Below the pieces are notes generated by a model. It was not told where the DNA came from. It ran no database searches and saw only the letters and a list, made by a program, of their open reading frames with translations. Both the position numbers and the translations under genes were made by a program. This document shows, piece by piece, positions 34,460 through 47,439 of a stretch of 64,000 nucleotides of DNA (positions are counted from its first letter, which is position 1; every line of letters starts with the position of its first letter). The stretch is taken from NCBI GenBank assembly GCA_022225965.2, contig JAKJXP020000012.1, forward strand, positions 124,001 through 188,000, written 5' to 3'. Source of the DNA: Diatrype stigma. Its lineage: Eukaryota > Ascomycota > Sordariomycetes > Xylariales > Diatrypaceae.

Positions 34460-37400
34460 TCAAATCCCCAACTCCCTCACCCCCCTCGCCAACTCCTCGA
34501 TATCCTCGGCGCGCCTCACCCCCTCCGCGGGCTGGTGGTTGCTGCCGCCGACGGGGCCGCCGCACTCCGGGCAGCGGGCCTGTTGCATGGGCATGCCGCA
34601 CTCGCCGACGGTGAAGGGGTGGCCGTTCTCGCACGTGTACCAGTGGCCCGTGCCCGAGAATTCGCGGGCCATGGCCGCGTAGACGGCGCGCATCTCCTCG
34701 CCCGAGACGCCCTGGTAGAACACGCCGTCGCGTAGTTGGACCGCGGTGGCTTCGATCTCGGCCTCGAAGAGCTGTTTGGTCGAGGGGTATTGGGTAAGGA
34801 GCTGGCGGGCGGCGTCGAGGTGCTCGTTTCCCTGCGCGCTGAGGCGGTCCGCTGCGCTGGGTGTCGGGGGCTCTGCCTCGGCCTGGGCTTGTGCTGGTGC
34901 CGGAGCGGGTGCCTCAACCGGAGCGGGCACGGGCGCAGGTGCCGGTTCTTTAGCGATACCGAACCGCCTCTGGAAGGCGCAGAACTTAGCAAAGTAGATG
35001 TGCCCCTCAACCTCCTCGCGAGGGTACTTGGTGGTCCTCGCCAGCTGTATCAGGGACTCGCATTCCTTGAAATGGGTTGTGAAATCCAGGCGGATTTCGT
35101 CTCGCGCGGTCATCAGCACCTCGTGGACCCGCGTGAAGTCTGATAGGATGACCGTGTCGCACCGGAGCGACAGCGCCGAGGCCTGCAGGAAGCCCTTGAC
35201 CTGGATCTGAGATTCGTCGAAGGCGAAGTTGCTCTGCGCGCGACGCTGTCGGATGGCGTGCTCCACAAAGTCCGCAACGCGCTGGAACGGCTGCTCCTCT
35301 TTTCGGACTTGACCCGTGAAATTCCTGATACCGTTCCATAAAGAAATGGAACTTACGTATCTGTCTACTCCAATCCAGTCCCGTATAGTGTGCAATTGCT
35401 TCACGCGCCCCGTGCCAAAAACCTTTTTGGCTGGACGAGTGGCTTTCTGCAGAGGCCGAGGGGGCTCTAGCTCCGAGAGCGCTTGTTGTGCGTCGACCAA
35501 ACGATTTGCCAGTTTGAGATATTCATTGTTGGACCACGAGATGAACTTCTTCGTAGCCTCATCTAGCATCGCACGACGGACAATGCGACCATACCGTCCA
35601 ATACTCCTCAGGGATCCGCGGCAAGTTGGACAAGTCTTCACCTCGTCCAAGGAAAAGGGGAGAGAAGCTCTTGCAAGAGAAGTTGGATTGCCCTCAGGAG
35701 ACATATCATAATGGGCTTTCATATCCATGATCCCATCCATGTTGCTCCTGGTAATAAAATGCCCGCATTGTGGGAAGATGCATGGGTCTTCGTCAAGGTC
35801 GATCTCATGGTACTCCATACCCATGATATAGTCCACGACGGCCGACTTAATGTCAGCAGAACAGCATGTTTGACAAAACTTTGCGTCGGGGCATGTTTCG
35901 CCACAGATAGACGGACCTGGTTGCGTTGTCAGCACATGCCAAATTTGCCGATACCTAGTACGTTCATATGTTCATCAAGTCTAGGGTCCTCCTGTACAGG
36001 AGAGTAACTGCTGAACCACTGCAGGCCATAGAGGAACATATCACTGAGGGCTTGGATGAGGAAAGATTGGTCATGGTAGATATGAAATGAGATATCAAGT
36101 GTAGAGAGGCGTGGGACGGCTTACATTGGTGCCCACAGGTAAGGGACTGCTCACACCTCATCGAGCAGGGTACCCAGTCGCATGGTGCAGCACATCTGTC
36201 AAGATTAGCTTCTGTCTATGATTGAAAATTCGATGGCGGAGGTGGGAAACTTACGGCATTGTGCACTGACTGTGTGAACAATGGGAATCGCATTTCTGCT
36301 CAGCACATGGCGCACACGGTTCATGACACTGCTTGCTGCATTTCGAATGGCTACACCGGACTTCGCAGGGGGCCGGACAAGGGGGGCAAGGGGCATCTCC
36401 ATGGCATGGCCTGGCACAGTTGTGAGGGCAAGCCGTATACTTGCGACCACAGGGTTGTATACATATTCCATGGTTCTCTGAGGCTATCTTGCCCTCTAAT
36501 CTGCGCTTGCAGTTATGGCACTGACTCCGACACGAGTGGCCGCAGGGCTGAGGTACTCCGCAGCTGTGGCGGCATTTATAGCTGTCGGCTGTCACATTTA
36601 TATGGCAGGGCTCAAACACAAAGTGGTTACAGCCCGGCACAGTCTTCGATACCTTTTCCATGCAGACAATGCTAGAAGGGTCTTGCACCTGCCAGCAAGG
36701 TGCCGAATGAATCATGTGCCCACACTTGAGAGTCAAGGAGATGCCCTGAACTCTCTCGTTGCACCTAGGCTCACAAGGTTCCCCGCACCTAAGACGACAA
36801 GAATGTTCGCACCCTTTCTTCGGTCGTGGACAGGGCTCGTAGCACATGACGGCGTTGTGAATAACTTCTGAATGGCATCTCTTTAGACAGGGGTGGCCAC
36901 AATGCAGACGACGATCGCAGGGCAGCATACAGCCACCTTCGGGGGAGAACTGGAGGAAGTGATCCGGCTGTGACACCAAGATTGGAGTATCAGGATGGCG
37001 GGGACACTTCAGCTCCAGTTGAGCCCCTAGATTTCCGTCCCTCTTCAAGAGGTCCAGCACCTGGGTCCACATGTCGATATGGCCGTATGTCTTCGAATTT
37101 CCAATCAGGTACATCCCATGTTGGGCTCGAGACAGGAGCACGTTGATGCGATTCGAAGTGCGGAGGAAACCACACTTCTTTTCCTCGTTGCTTCTGACCA
37201 GAGAGATGACCACGACCTTGGCTTCCTCCCCTTGAAAATTATCAACAGTCGCCAACCGGATGCTTTGGAGAAGGGACGTTTTCTTAGAGATAGGCCTCGT
37301 TTGTGTCTGGCTATCAAGCAGGTCTTCCGATCTCTCGGCATCGAGTGCTTCGAGTTCCTCTTGATCTCGATCGCCAACGGAGATCTCGAAAAGACTTGTC

Positions 37401-40400
37401 ATGCGACGACGGAGCAAGAACAATTGACCAAGGTAAGGGGTGATGACGGCAATATCATCCGGTGCGTAACGGCCTTGTCTTACTAGGTGCTGCACCAGAG
37501 CGATAGTCATATCAACCTCGAAGCTATTCGTATGGGACGTCGTATTGGGATCTTGTTGGTTTGCATGGTCCTCTAACTGCTCATGATGGAGCCAAAAGAG
37601 TCGCCTCTTGAGCCCCGAAACATCAGGATAAGTCGATACTGAGCCACCATCCACAAGAGACGGATATAGGGTTTGGCGAACAAGATCTGCTATACACGGA
37701 TGCATGCGTCGCTGAGTCTCTAGAGTCCTGTATGGGAGTCTTGGCTCATGAGCATGCGGAGGTTTAACTAATCGTTCGAACAACGACATATCATGGGAGT
37801 ATTGAGCTCCTCGGGGGTTGCTGCTCTGCAATTCGTAATTCTGTGTTTGGGGTCGTAACTGCAGATGATCTCCAATCAGGATGGCATGCTCGACGGAAGG
37901 CAGGAGTGCGGTGAGTGTGTGAGCCTCGAGGACCTCTCCAGCTTCCTCGCAAAGCATGACTTTACACCTCAGTTTCTGAAGCATGTCCATGCTTCTTGCC
38001 AGCCCAGTAGTGGTGACCCCAATCACATCTGCTCCTGATAAGCAGCGTAAGTCAACCTCGCGTACCACCATATCTCGCTTTCGCTTGCTCTTTGTGTATT
38101 CCAAGCATTCACGAACAATACCACCAACGATAGGGTCCCGTATATCCTTCAACCAGTGATTATATAGTCGAGTTCGTTCTCCATGTGACATGTCCCAGAG
38201 CTTAGCACGCAGCAGGTCATCGACCTGGCGAGGAGGTGAAGTATCATGGTTCCCACCATATCTCCATCCATCAATGGTTTGGTTGGGGCGTCCGCCGACC
38301 ATTTGATACCCTTCTTCATCCTTGCCAAAAAACTCATTATGATACCAAGGGTATCTATCTTCCAGATATTTCTGGAGTGATCGCGGGGTATGGCAGGTCC
38401 GAAGCTCGTCAAGTAAGCCATTCATGCTTTTCGTGTGATCTCGCAACGAACATTCCGATACCCATACTGAGTGTTTCTCTGCCTTGGTACGATCTGATTT
38501 CTCAACCACTACCCGGAGATTGACTTTCTCCAACCTTTCCGATTTGGATCGAGATCCTATCCGAACGATCTGTTTGACGCCGGCATCCAGTAAATGCTCA
38601 AGCAGTTGATCCAGTGCATGGTTCGTGTAGCACACGCAAAGAATTGGACCTAGCTTGGCGGCTTTCTTGTTTGCAAGCAGGACCTTGATGAGTTTCTCGC
38701 CTGTATAGCTCTTGCCAGTTCCTGGGGGTCCTTGGACTAGAGCTAAGCATCTTGAGAGCGAGTCCAGAAGCGCGATCGACTGGGTTGTATCAAGAGTCGA
38801 GTTCTTTGCCAATTCCTCGGGGTTCAATGGCTGATATGTAGAATGCTTCAAGCCTGTATTACCTTCCGTCAAGCAACTGAGGTCAAACTTGAACCCGCGT
38901 CCAGCAGCATAGAGGGGAGGTCCTAGTTGGGCATCTTGTCCTTCTTGTGAGGGTGCGAGTAACTCACTAAAAGGTACGTCTAGGCTTCTAGACATACCTT
39001 GAAGTGCCTCCAGGGTATACTTGAATGATGGAAGGAGAACACCTGGGAATTCTACTACACATCGTCGCTTGAAATGTCCTACATCCCGATACCAGCGGAG
39101 GGCCTGAAACACGTTGTTCCTCTCGACTTCAGCGATATGTAGATGAACATATGAGAATGTCGGGTCGTTGGCCAACGTCGGCTCTTCGTCTTGCTCTGTC
39201 GACTGCGATTCCGATGGAGCGTGTTGCTGGCCTTGCCCGTGGCGCTTCGAACTGACTGCCGTCTCATCGCCAACAACACAAAAGAGCAAAGACCCAGATT
39301 CACAGACCAAACATACAAGAGCACCCGATTGGAATCTCTTAGAATGAGTCCACCAATCACGACGCTTCTGTAACTCCTTCACAGTCGCCGCTTGGCGGAT
39401 TCGTACAAGGAGATCCATTCCTTTAATCTTGTTGAAGGAGATGTCTTCAATTGCAGCATCCTCGTACACATAAGTTCTTAGGCCATTGTTCTTCCGTAGT
39501 TGTGTACCATCACGTCGTTTCATAATGTTGAGTTGGGCATGCACCGCATCTCGGAGTTGGCCAACGGTATCCTCACGCAACAGGCGAAACTCTCGATCAA
39601 GACGTCCGCGTATCCCAGGTAGGTGAAAAAGCGAGGAATCGCTGGTGGGTAGGTACTCACTGCGTGGCGAGATAATCTCCTGGTACGTTGGCATGATACT
39701 GATGTCTGCAATTTGAACATGGTCATTGTCATGTCGAGGGCCATCAGGAGACAGTCTACCCGGTAGATCCCTCCTAACAACGAACTCTGCGGGTAGACCA
39801 AACTGATGTTGTTTCATCTGTTCAGGAAGGGAGTCTCCAACCTCAAGTCGTCTCTGAATATGTTGCAGGTATTTCTGTGCTCGGTATCGCACACATTCGT
39901 CGGAGGAATTGGGACCAACGTCAAGGAGACCTTTCAGTCCATCAAATACCGACTGGAAGTTGGCGTTGATTATGTTCGTGGTATTGCAGTCAATCATTTT
40001 GGCCAACACCTGAAGACAAATCTCGATGGCAGATAGAGAGCTGTCACCAGGGGTAGAAATTGTCGCCTTGACATCGGGTATCTTCATAACAAAGTCAAAT
40101 AGTGTCTTCATCCTTTTTGCACCGGTGCCTTGTGTGAAATTGTAAATGGTGGCCACTTCGGCCTCGAAGACAGCCGAGCCCAAGACTGTTGGATGGACAA
40201 TGAACATGAAAAACGGATTTACTTCCGTGACCCAAATGTCGCGTCGCATTTCGTCACCGGTCGCTTCGGGGATCTGTCGCTCAATGAGATATCGGACGAA
40301 GGCAAGGCCATCGTCTTGGGCAAAGTGCTTGATGACTTCCTGAGCAGCTCCAAGGTCCCCACCCATAAGCTTATGGGCCAACTGGAAGAACCGACGACTC

Positions 40401-40663
40401 GCTCTTTGATCTGGAGGCCGATTTAGAAGACGCTTCCATTCACGGAGACCATCTTGGTCCGGCTGGTTGCGGGGCCTTGGTTCGGAGGTGTGAGATCCGG
40501 CTTGGGATCCAGCTCCGGAATAGGGATGCGTAGGGTTGTTACTTGTCACGTGGGGGAATTTGCATCTTGCGCCATAACGACAGCTTCCAGCTTGGAAAAG
40601 ACGGCAAACCTGGTTGGGTGTGTTGGGGTATTGGCGACCTCGGTTTCTAGAAGCGCGGTCCAT
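34460..40663 (-). CDS. CCCH / SF1 helicase / NFX1-type zinc-finger protein (ZNFX1-like)
   Basis: There are three exons, 36255-40663, 36125-36195 and 34460-35916, with phase-consistent introns of 59 and 208 bp; the protein is 1,978 aa. A CCCH finger (C-x7-C-x5-C-x3-H) is at residues 20-38. The SF1 helicase has Walker A QGPPGTGKS (about 645), CEEAGEV (about 902), GDHLQLRP (about 930), NFQGEEAKVV (about 1142) and NVLLSRAQHGMYLIGN (about 1172). Cys/His-rich NFX1 fingers run from about 1230 across both splice sites to about 1510. An RZ-type finger, GHWYTCENGHPF and GECG then RCPECGGPVGG, is at about 1917-1954. Relatives (ZNFX1, S. pombe Hrr1) are RNA helicases of small-RNA silencing and heterochromatin. 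The upstream frame alone looks like a separate 1,470-aa gene, but splicing joins them. Confidence 0.92.
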
Positions 40664-43606
40664 GGCTGAGGATAGGGTTAGGGTATTAGGGGGGAGATCA
40701 GGTCTCGTATCCAGACAACAAGGGGCCCCCTACAGTGTGTGGGCAGCAGGTAATGGAATGCATCAAGAACCGAGATGCATTGCGATGGAGGATTGAGGTC
40801 TAGAAAAATGAAAATTGTAGAGACCAGATAGCCTAAGGAGATTGATAATTGATACCTAGGGGTCTTAATATGGAACCCTCTAGAATGGCGAGGCAAGAAG
40901 GTCTTGTTGGATCGGCACCTCAAACAAGGCCAGCCTGCCTGTGTCTCACAGAGTTTAGGCCTCCGACAGGATAGAAAATGGGGGAAGATAAAGGATACTT
41001 AAGGGGTCACCATATTCCTGGGAGTAACCTCTCGATGACAAGTACAAGGCATCACGGGGTAATGCGGCATACTTAGGAATGTATCGTATGCAGCTGCGTG
41101 ACTTGACCGTTGAACTTCACCCACGTTGCAAAAAAGCACGGGTCCGCGGGAAGAGCAGTGAGTTCCGGCTTCAGTGGCAGCCTGCGGATGTCCACTCGAT
41201 TCGACCCCTTGCCAAACAGGCAGATTGCTACCTACCTCCTACATAGGTAGGTACTTACTTAGATATAGAAAGACTGCGAATGAGAGTTCCAGGGGGAGTG
41301 AGTCATAAATACAGCCTGCATAGAAAGCCGAGTGTGGAAGTTGCTACAGCCAATAAGAAGCCATCAACATGTTGTTGATTGATGCTGTCGAATCAGATGA
41401 TCGCTTACTGGAAACAAGAAGGCTATATTTGGGTCGTTGTTGCCTGGTGCCCAAGAACCGCTGGTCGGCCTCCCGCGTTCCAACATCCGTGGCCGGGGAT
41501 ACATCGATACGTACCCCTTTATATAGTAAGGGGGTTTATCGCCAAATGAGATCTGATGCTACCAAATTGCTGACGATCCATCATATTGATAACCACGCGA
41601 ATCAGAAGGATATTGTAGCAACTATGTGCTTAAACCTGGCCAATTGCACCCGATGGCCGCAGGAGTTGCATGATAGGACCTGGTACACTAGTCAAACATA
41701 TTATATTGAAAAACTACTATAGAATCTAAAGTTGATATTTAAGTAGATAGGTAAAATTCGGAGTTACTCAGCTTAAAACAACATTAGGTTAACGAAAACC
41801 CTGCCTGATCCAATCCAGGGATATATACCACAACACTTACGAATATGATATACGTTGGCAGCCGCCGCTAGTATACCGAAGGGGTGGTCAGGTCTAGCCC
41901 CTGAGGCGTAAAAGTGGCGTAGTTCCCCCTTAAGTGAGTTACCTACTGGGGGCTATACTACATAAGTAGGTACCACGCCCGCGAATTGGTCATGAAACCA
42001 AGTTCTCGGAATTACGGGCTTCACAGATTCCTACCCCTCAAGGAACTGTAGGCTACTTACTTGAGAAAACAACATACTCTATCAATTCATCGATGACCTT
42101 TGGAACAATGGATTACTATATAATGCAGACATTACTACGGGTATCTAGACGACGAGAATATTATGAGAGAGACAACCCGGTGATTGAACTTGTCGAGTAC
42201 ATAAACGGGTCGTCGACTTGGTCGGTAGCTTCAAGGGGTCTCGATGCTTGTTCTAGCTCATCCTTTCGCAAATGGAACCTAACATATAACTAGTATATCA
42301 TATGACTGAGATATCGTCAAGCAATGACTCCAACTACCTAGACGGAAGTCGAGAAGTTCGAGCTCAGTAGCTACCTATGTCATGGCAGTTCCTTAGTGCA
42401 CATACCACCCAACATATGCTTTCAACTAACGCTCCCAGGAGTTCGGGCACAGAGCAGATGATGTACATCAGCAATCAGGTAGCATACTAATGGATGCATG
42501 TGTCTCCTGGCAATGGCAAGGGAAGTGGAAGTTGAGGTTACGCAATGGATAGTCAGACTAGTGTCCATATAATCGGGTTCTCGGCATGGTGGTCAAGCAA
42601 CATACGTACATACATACATACATGCATGCATGTATGTGAACCTGTATAAGTATGTAGGAGGTCTTTGGGTGTGCAAGTCAAAGCTTTTACTATATCTACG
42701 AAGTTCGAGCTGCCCCAGCCTCAAGTCCTCAAAAGCTACACTTACAGCAGAATATGGCATTTGCCCACTTCAAATCGTACATGGTAGAAGACGGAGACGG
42801 GAGTTTTATCTGCAAACCTAGAAAGCTACGGTAGAAAGTAAAGACTTGAAGTCTACCTAGCCTAGCAGCCTACCTAGGTAGGTAGTACTGGCAGAAGCAC
42901 TGACGCATCGAATCCGACTTTGCTTTTGCGGGTAGCTAGCGGGTAGCAGTGGTTGCGACAGCAGCGAAGTGACGCCTATTGGTATTGGTGACGACATAAC
43001 TTCAGCATATTGCTTAGGCACTAGGTAGGTAGTCCAGGTAGTCCAGGTAGTGTGATGTTGGTGGCCGTCCAGGCCCGTCTTAAAACCATCCTACAAGACT
43101 CGTGCATGCCGGCTCCTGATTGGGCAGAACCACGACGCTAGCCGAACTTCAAAGCCACAAAGAGATCATCACCCTCGTAAGGTGATGTCATAAGTATGAT
43201 CTTAAGTGTGATCTTTCGTCTTTCAAACAGTTCCAGGTTGGATGCCGCAGGTGAGCCCACTGTAAGATATGCGGATATGCAGAGAACTATGGCGTACGGC
43301 GTTCTGGATTCCGGGCTGTCTGGGTTGGAATGAGCTAGACTATGATATCAGAAACTACGTGCGTAACCGGTCTGTCGGTCTTTGAGGGGAGAAAGCTAGA
43401 AACCTGCTTATATATGAAGACCGCGCACTCCCGTGGCATAGAGAAACCTTATAAGTGCTACCTACATACATACACACACACATACCTACACATCTTTCCA
43501 TAATTCAACATCTGATACCCCCAACTACTTACTATACCAATCCCATTCTACCCGAGATACCAAAGTAAACCACTAGCAACATCAAACCATACCTAACAAC
43601 ATAATC
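40664..43606. other. 2.9-kb divergent promoter region without a clear gene
   Basis: This spacer lies between divergent genes. It holds TACCTA/TAGGTA palindromes at about 41228-41258, 42868-42888 and 43019-43050, and a CATA/TATG simple repeat with a palindromic GCATGCATGC core at about 42603-42640. A 117-aa open frame at 41369-41722 has no domain and was not accepted. Short AT-rich patches occur but no transposon ends were found. Confidence 0.55.
43407..43419 (+). promoter_or_regulatory. Possible TATA element
   Basis: CTTATATATGAAG lies about 190 bp upstream of the ATG at 43607, followed by a CA/CT-rich leader with ACACACACACAT. Position and sequence fit a TATA box with a moderate 5' UTR; no start site can be proven from sequence. 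Confidence 0.35.
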
Positions 43607-46291
43607 ATGACATCGGAAAGCACCGCCAACCAAGTCCCCGTCGCTTTTGAGGACAGCCTCCCCGGTGCCTTCCCAGAGACGCCAGCCGAAGAATCCGGCC
43701 CTCCTCAGCACAACAAACTCCACAAGCGTGACGACCCCAGGGGGTTCGCTGATTCGGATAGCACACCCCGTAGCCACGGACACGCAGATTCTGGGGTCTC
43801 GGCGGTTTCAGGGGCGAGCTCGACTCCCAGCAGTTCGGCTGCTCGGGGCGGAAACTACACCTACGAGAAGAATGGTCTCCCCGATCGGACCAGAGTTCAA
43901 GACCCCGCCAGTTCCTCCGTCCCCCAGCAGCAGACTACGGGCACTTCACAACCGCATGCCAGCCACGAGCAGGGCGCCAGCAAGCCCGGCTTCATGACTG
44001 GTGCTTATAGCCGTGTGGGCAACAACAGCAACAACCAGCAGCAGCCCACCGCCACAAACGACAGTGCGGCGAGGCAACCCACAAACGCCAACCCATTGAG
44101 CAGCAGCTCTCACGTCCAGAGGGACCCCGCTACTGCTTCCCCTGATGCGACTTCCACCAGCTCGAGTGGCAGACACATCCACATCATGGGCGGTGACCCA
44201 GCGACAGTCGCCGGAGGGGCGGCCGCGGCTTCGGCGGTGGACCGGGAGGGCACTTCTTCCAACTCCCCGTCGTCACTATCAGAAGAGGGGCAGCAGCAGC
44301 AGCAGCGAAACCTCGTCCGCAACGGGCGCGGTCGCTCCGAGGTCGACCACGAGGAGGCCTACTGGGGCGACATCCCCCGCGGCGCCGGCGTGTACAACAC
44401 CGTGGTCGGAGCCGGCAGCGACGAGAAGAACCCCGCGACCGCGCACCCGCACGATCGGGCCCTCCCGCACGCGCCTGCGCAGCACCTCGCGGCCCGGGAT
44501 GGGACCAGTGCGTCCAACCCGACGCCGCAGTGGCGCAACGAGGGAGTCGCTGGGAACGGCGTGCACAATACCGTCATCGGTACCGGCAGCGACGAGGATC
44601 GCTCCTCGGTCGGCCACCATCGCGAGTTTCCCCTTGCGTCTTCCTCCACCCAGCACGACGACAACGCCACTGGTGCTGCCCACCACGGTGATTCGACCAA
44701 GAACCATGCCGAATCGCCGTCTTCTCGCTTCCACGAGCACCTAGCGGAGGCTGGTGTTGCTGGGGCCGGCACTGGCTACGCTGCCGACAAGTACGCGCAC
44801 GGCCACGAGGGCCATCACTCCACGGCCACTTCTGGCGTGTCGCCGTCGCAGTCGCAGCAGCAGCAGCAGCAGTACAGCAGCAAGCCATCCACGCAGGAGC
44901 ATCTCTCCGAACTTCCCGGGTCTCAGCCGGAGGAAGAGCGGCACGGCCACCACCTAGGTCGGGATGCGGCTCTTGCCGGAGCGGGAGCTGGAGCCGCCGG
45001 CTACGGCGCCCACAAGTACGCCTCCAGAGACGACAACGAGAAACAGGCCGCCTACCCCCACAACGATGCTTCGGCCTATCAGACCGGGAACCCCTATTCC
45101 GGGGAGAACACGTCCTCTGTGCCCAGCACCGGACAGAACAGCACCTACCTCAAGTACGGCCCGGCGGGAACCGCTGCTGCTACCACGGGAGCCGCCGGCT
45201 ATGGTGCAAACAAGTCCCACGACCGTGACTTCAACGCCACGTCATCGCAGCAGCATCATACCAGCAGCGCAGGATACACAAACACGAACGACTCATACGC
45301 GCACAAGGATCTCTCCGCCGTTCCCGAGATAGGTACGGCGACGACGACCCATGGCACAGACAACGACTCCCACTTCGGCCGCAACGCGGCGCTTGCAGGC
45401 GCGGGTGCCGGAGCTGCCGGGTATGGTGCACACAAGTACGCGCACCGCGACGACGACAACGTTAGCAACGCAGGATATGTTTCTCAACCCCAGCAACAAG
45501 CCCCGACCACGTCCACGTCTACGCGACATGGTCATGGTCATGGTCAACAACCCACCGTGACGACCGGCACGGAGCAGCGCACGGTACCGGCGGAGTCCAG
45601 CCGCGACACCCAGAGCGATCGCCACCACCACAACGACGCCAAGTATGCCGTCGCCGGCGTGGGTACGGGAGCGGGCGCTGCTGCTGCCTACAATGCGAAG
45701 AGGGACCATGCAACTCCTACTACTGCTGCTGGAGGAGCTCAGCAGCAGCAGGCGGGTACATACAACAAGCTGTCCGACGGCACGCCCTCCGGCGTCAACC
45801 TAGATAGGTCGTCGCAGAACAGCGCCGCTGCCCCTACTACTACATCTACTACCAACACTACTAGCTCCAGCCCCAGAGGCCTGCGCAAGCCCTCCGCTTC
45901 CGCCGGTACTGCCGCCCCGGATACCTACAACAACAACAGCACCAGCCACACCGGCTCCAAGGCCGCAGCAGCAACAGCAGCAGCCGGCGCCGGAGCTTAC
46001 GCCGCACACGACTACGCCGCCTCCGGCCACAAGCAGCAGTCCTCGCCTGCCACCCAGCAGCCGCAGTCGCAGTCGCAGTCGCACTCGCGCCAGCACAACG
46101 CCTCGGTGTCGTCGCACAGCTCGGTCGACTCGAGCCACGGCGGCCAGTACAACGTGCTGGCGTCGGGGACGCCGTCGGGCATCAACATCTCCGGGGACCC
46201 GCACCACCACGAGTCGCCGCAGACTTTGCAGGGGAGCCACGGTGGCAGCAAGGCTAGGGACACTGTTCCGTCTCCTGCTCGTTATCAGTAA
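43607..46291 (+). CDS. Disordered Gly/His/Gln-rich protein with repeated Gly-Ala modules
   Basis: This single exon encodes 894 aa. The N-terminus (VAFEDSLPGAFPETPAEE) resembles a lead sequence I associate with fungal LEA-like proteins. Most of the chain is Ser/Gln/His/Asn-rich and disordered. Small ordered modules recur: LAGAGAGAAGYGAHKY appears exactly twice (about residues 454 and 595), with variants at about 380, 520, 685 and 790. These are Gly-zipper-like and always followed by His/Asp-rich linkers. A second motif pair, YNTVVGAGSDE and HNTVIGTGSDE, lies at 263-330, and YNKLSDGTPSGVNL and YNVLASGTPSGINI in the C-terminal part. There is no signal peptide. A stress or surface-structure role is possible but unproven. 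Confidence 0.75.
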   Translation: MTSESTANQVPVAFEDSLPGAFPETPAEESGPPQHNKLHKRDDPRGFADSDSTPRSHGHADSGVSAVSGASSTPSSSAARGGNYTYEKNGLPDRTRVQDPASSSVPQQQTTGTSQPHASHEQGASKPGFMTGAYSRVGNNSNNQQQPTATNDSAARQPTNANPLSSSSHVQRDPATASPDATSTSSSGRHIHIMGGDPATVAGGAAAASAVDREGTSSNSPSSLSEEGQQQQQRNLVRNGRGRSEVDHEEAYWGDIPRGAGVYNTVVGAGSDEKNPATAHPHDRALPHAPAQHLAARDGTSASNPTPQWRNEGVAGNGVHNTVIGTGSDEDRSSVGHHREFPLASSSTQHDDNATGAAHHGDSTKNHAESPSSRFHEHLAEAGVAGAGTGYAADKYAHGHEGHHSTATSGVSPSQSQQQQQQYSSKPSTQEHLSELPGSQPEEERHGHHLGRDAALAGAGAGAAGYGAHKYASRDDNEKQAAYPHNDASAYQTGNPYSGENTSSVPSTGQNSTYLKYGPAGTAAATTGAAGYGANKSHDRDFNATSSQQHHTSSAGYTNTNDSYAHKDLSAVPEIGTATTTHGTDNDSHFGRNAALAGAGAGAAGYGAHKYAHRDDDNVSNAGYVSQPQQQAPTTSTSTRHGHGHGQQPTVTTGTEQRTVPAESSRDTQSDRHHHNDAKYAVAGVGTGAGAAAAYNAKRDHATPTTAAGGAQQQQAGTYNKLSDGTPSGVNLDRSSQNSAAAPTTTSTTNTTSSSPRGLRKPSASAGTAAPDTYNNNSTSHTGSKAAAATAAAGAGAYAAHDYAASGHKQQSSPATQQPQSQSQSHSRQHNASVSSHSSVDSSHGGQYNVLASGTPSGINISGDPHHHESPQTLQGSHGGSKARDTVPSPARYQ

Positions 46292-47439
46292 TGGAGGAAG
46301 CGATGGTGTGGAGATGTCTGTTTTGTGATTTGGAGATGGGGAGTACAGTACAGGTCTACCAGTCTGGCATCTACTTGGTCGCCGACAGGGCCATGATTTT
46401 ACCTATTTGCTGATCATTTTGATTCGACTCGATCCGATCGCGTTGGTTTTGGGGTGGACGGATGGATGGGCATGGATGGGGCAGGGCAACCGCATCGGCA
46501 AAGGGAATGGCAAAAGGCGTTGCTGCTTTTGCTATACAGTAGTAGTTTTACGCCGTAGGACGAGATCACGAAGATGACATTTAAAACAAATAAAAGTTAA
46601 TTCTTCATACCAAATATTGTGATCATTTCTTCATCTGTCTATTATTACCACGTCATATCCGTTCAGTAGAGTTATCAGAATGAATCGAGTATTAACATAC
46701 CTGGCGCCCCGTATTTACAGATGCGTGGCAATATAAAAGGGGCACATCTAAACCGCAGCACAGGATAATAATGTGAACACCAATTGACTGAATTATCTTT
46801 TGTATTGGTTGATTGATTGATTGGTGGACGAATCCATCTATAGCAAGTATCGTATCGCATCGTCGAGTGTTGTACCATACTGTACAGAAGCAAGCAACCA
46901 AGCAAGTAGATCCTATGTGCCATGCCATACCAAGAGACAACGTCCTCCTACGTGGGTATTTAGGGATCTATGTATGTAATATATAAAGTCGGATGAATTC
47001 CAACCCCCTATTCCCTCTTCCCTCTCTCCTCTTCGTGTAGGGGCTGCGGAAGCAAAAGAAGCCACAACGCCGATGATTTTGCCATCTCTTTAGAACCATT
47101 TATCTCTTCAAAACAGCGGAATGCGTTGTCACGGCATGTATAATGATGATGCCAATGATGACGATGATGATGCGACAGCCCTCTCTTGGAACGCCCTGCT
47201 CAAAAATCACGCAATCAAAATCCGATCCGATCCGATCTTCCTTGCTCCTCTCCCTCCTTTTCTTGCCAAAGGGAAAAGGAACAGACAAAAACACCTAAAT
47301 TGCTTCGACGCAAAACGCCGCCAAGAAAACAACAGAGCTATGTATATATACTTGGTGTTACCTCATCGCCGTCATGCATGCTTCAATTCGCAGTTTGTAG
47401 TAGGAAAGGGGGGGCCAGTACTGGGCTGGGCTACACTCA
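46292..47439. other. Spacer between convergent genes
   Basis: This 1.15-kb spacer holds both 3' UTRs. Simple repeats are visible: GGATGGATGGGCATGGATGGG near 46458-46480, TTGATTGATTGATTGG near 46808-46823 and ATGATGATG units near 47140-47175. No gene is supported. Confidence 0.55.

Noticed and set aside
34516..35339. Overlapping frames inside the last helicase exon
   Set aside because: The frame joined by splice sites and holding the RZ finger is the real one; the others are shadows.
35290..35356. Possible intron at GTAAGT (35351-35356) in the last helicase exon
   Set aside because: The frame stays open, the in-frame intron choices are poor, and the following VRKEEQPFQRV looks conserved with the preceding residues kept.
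41369..41722. 117-codon frame in the helicase upstream spacer
   Set aside because: Composition is unlike the real genes nearby and no motif is visible. A transcript would be needed to reopen it.
44279..46263. Several long minus-strand frames opposite the 894-aa gene
   Set aside because: Low-complexity GC-rich codons leave the other frames open; none shows a domain or start context.
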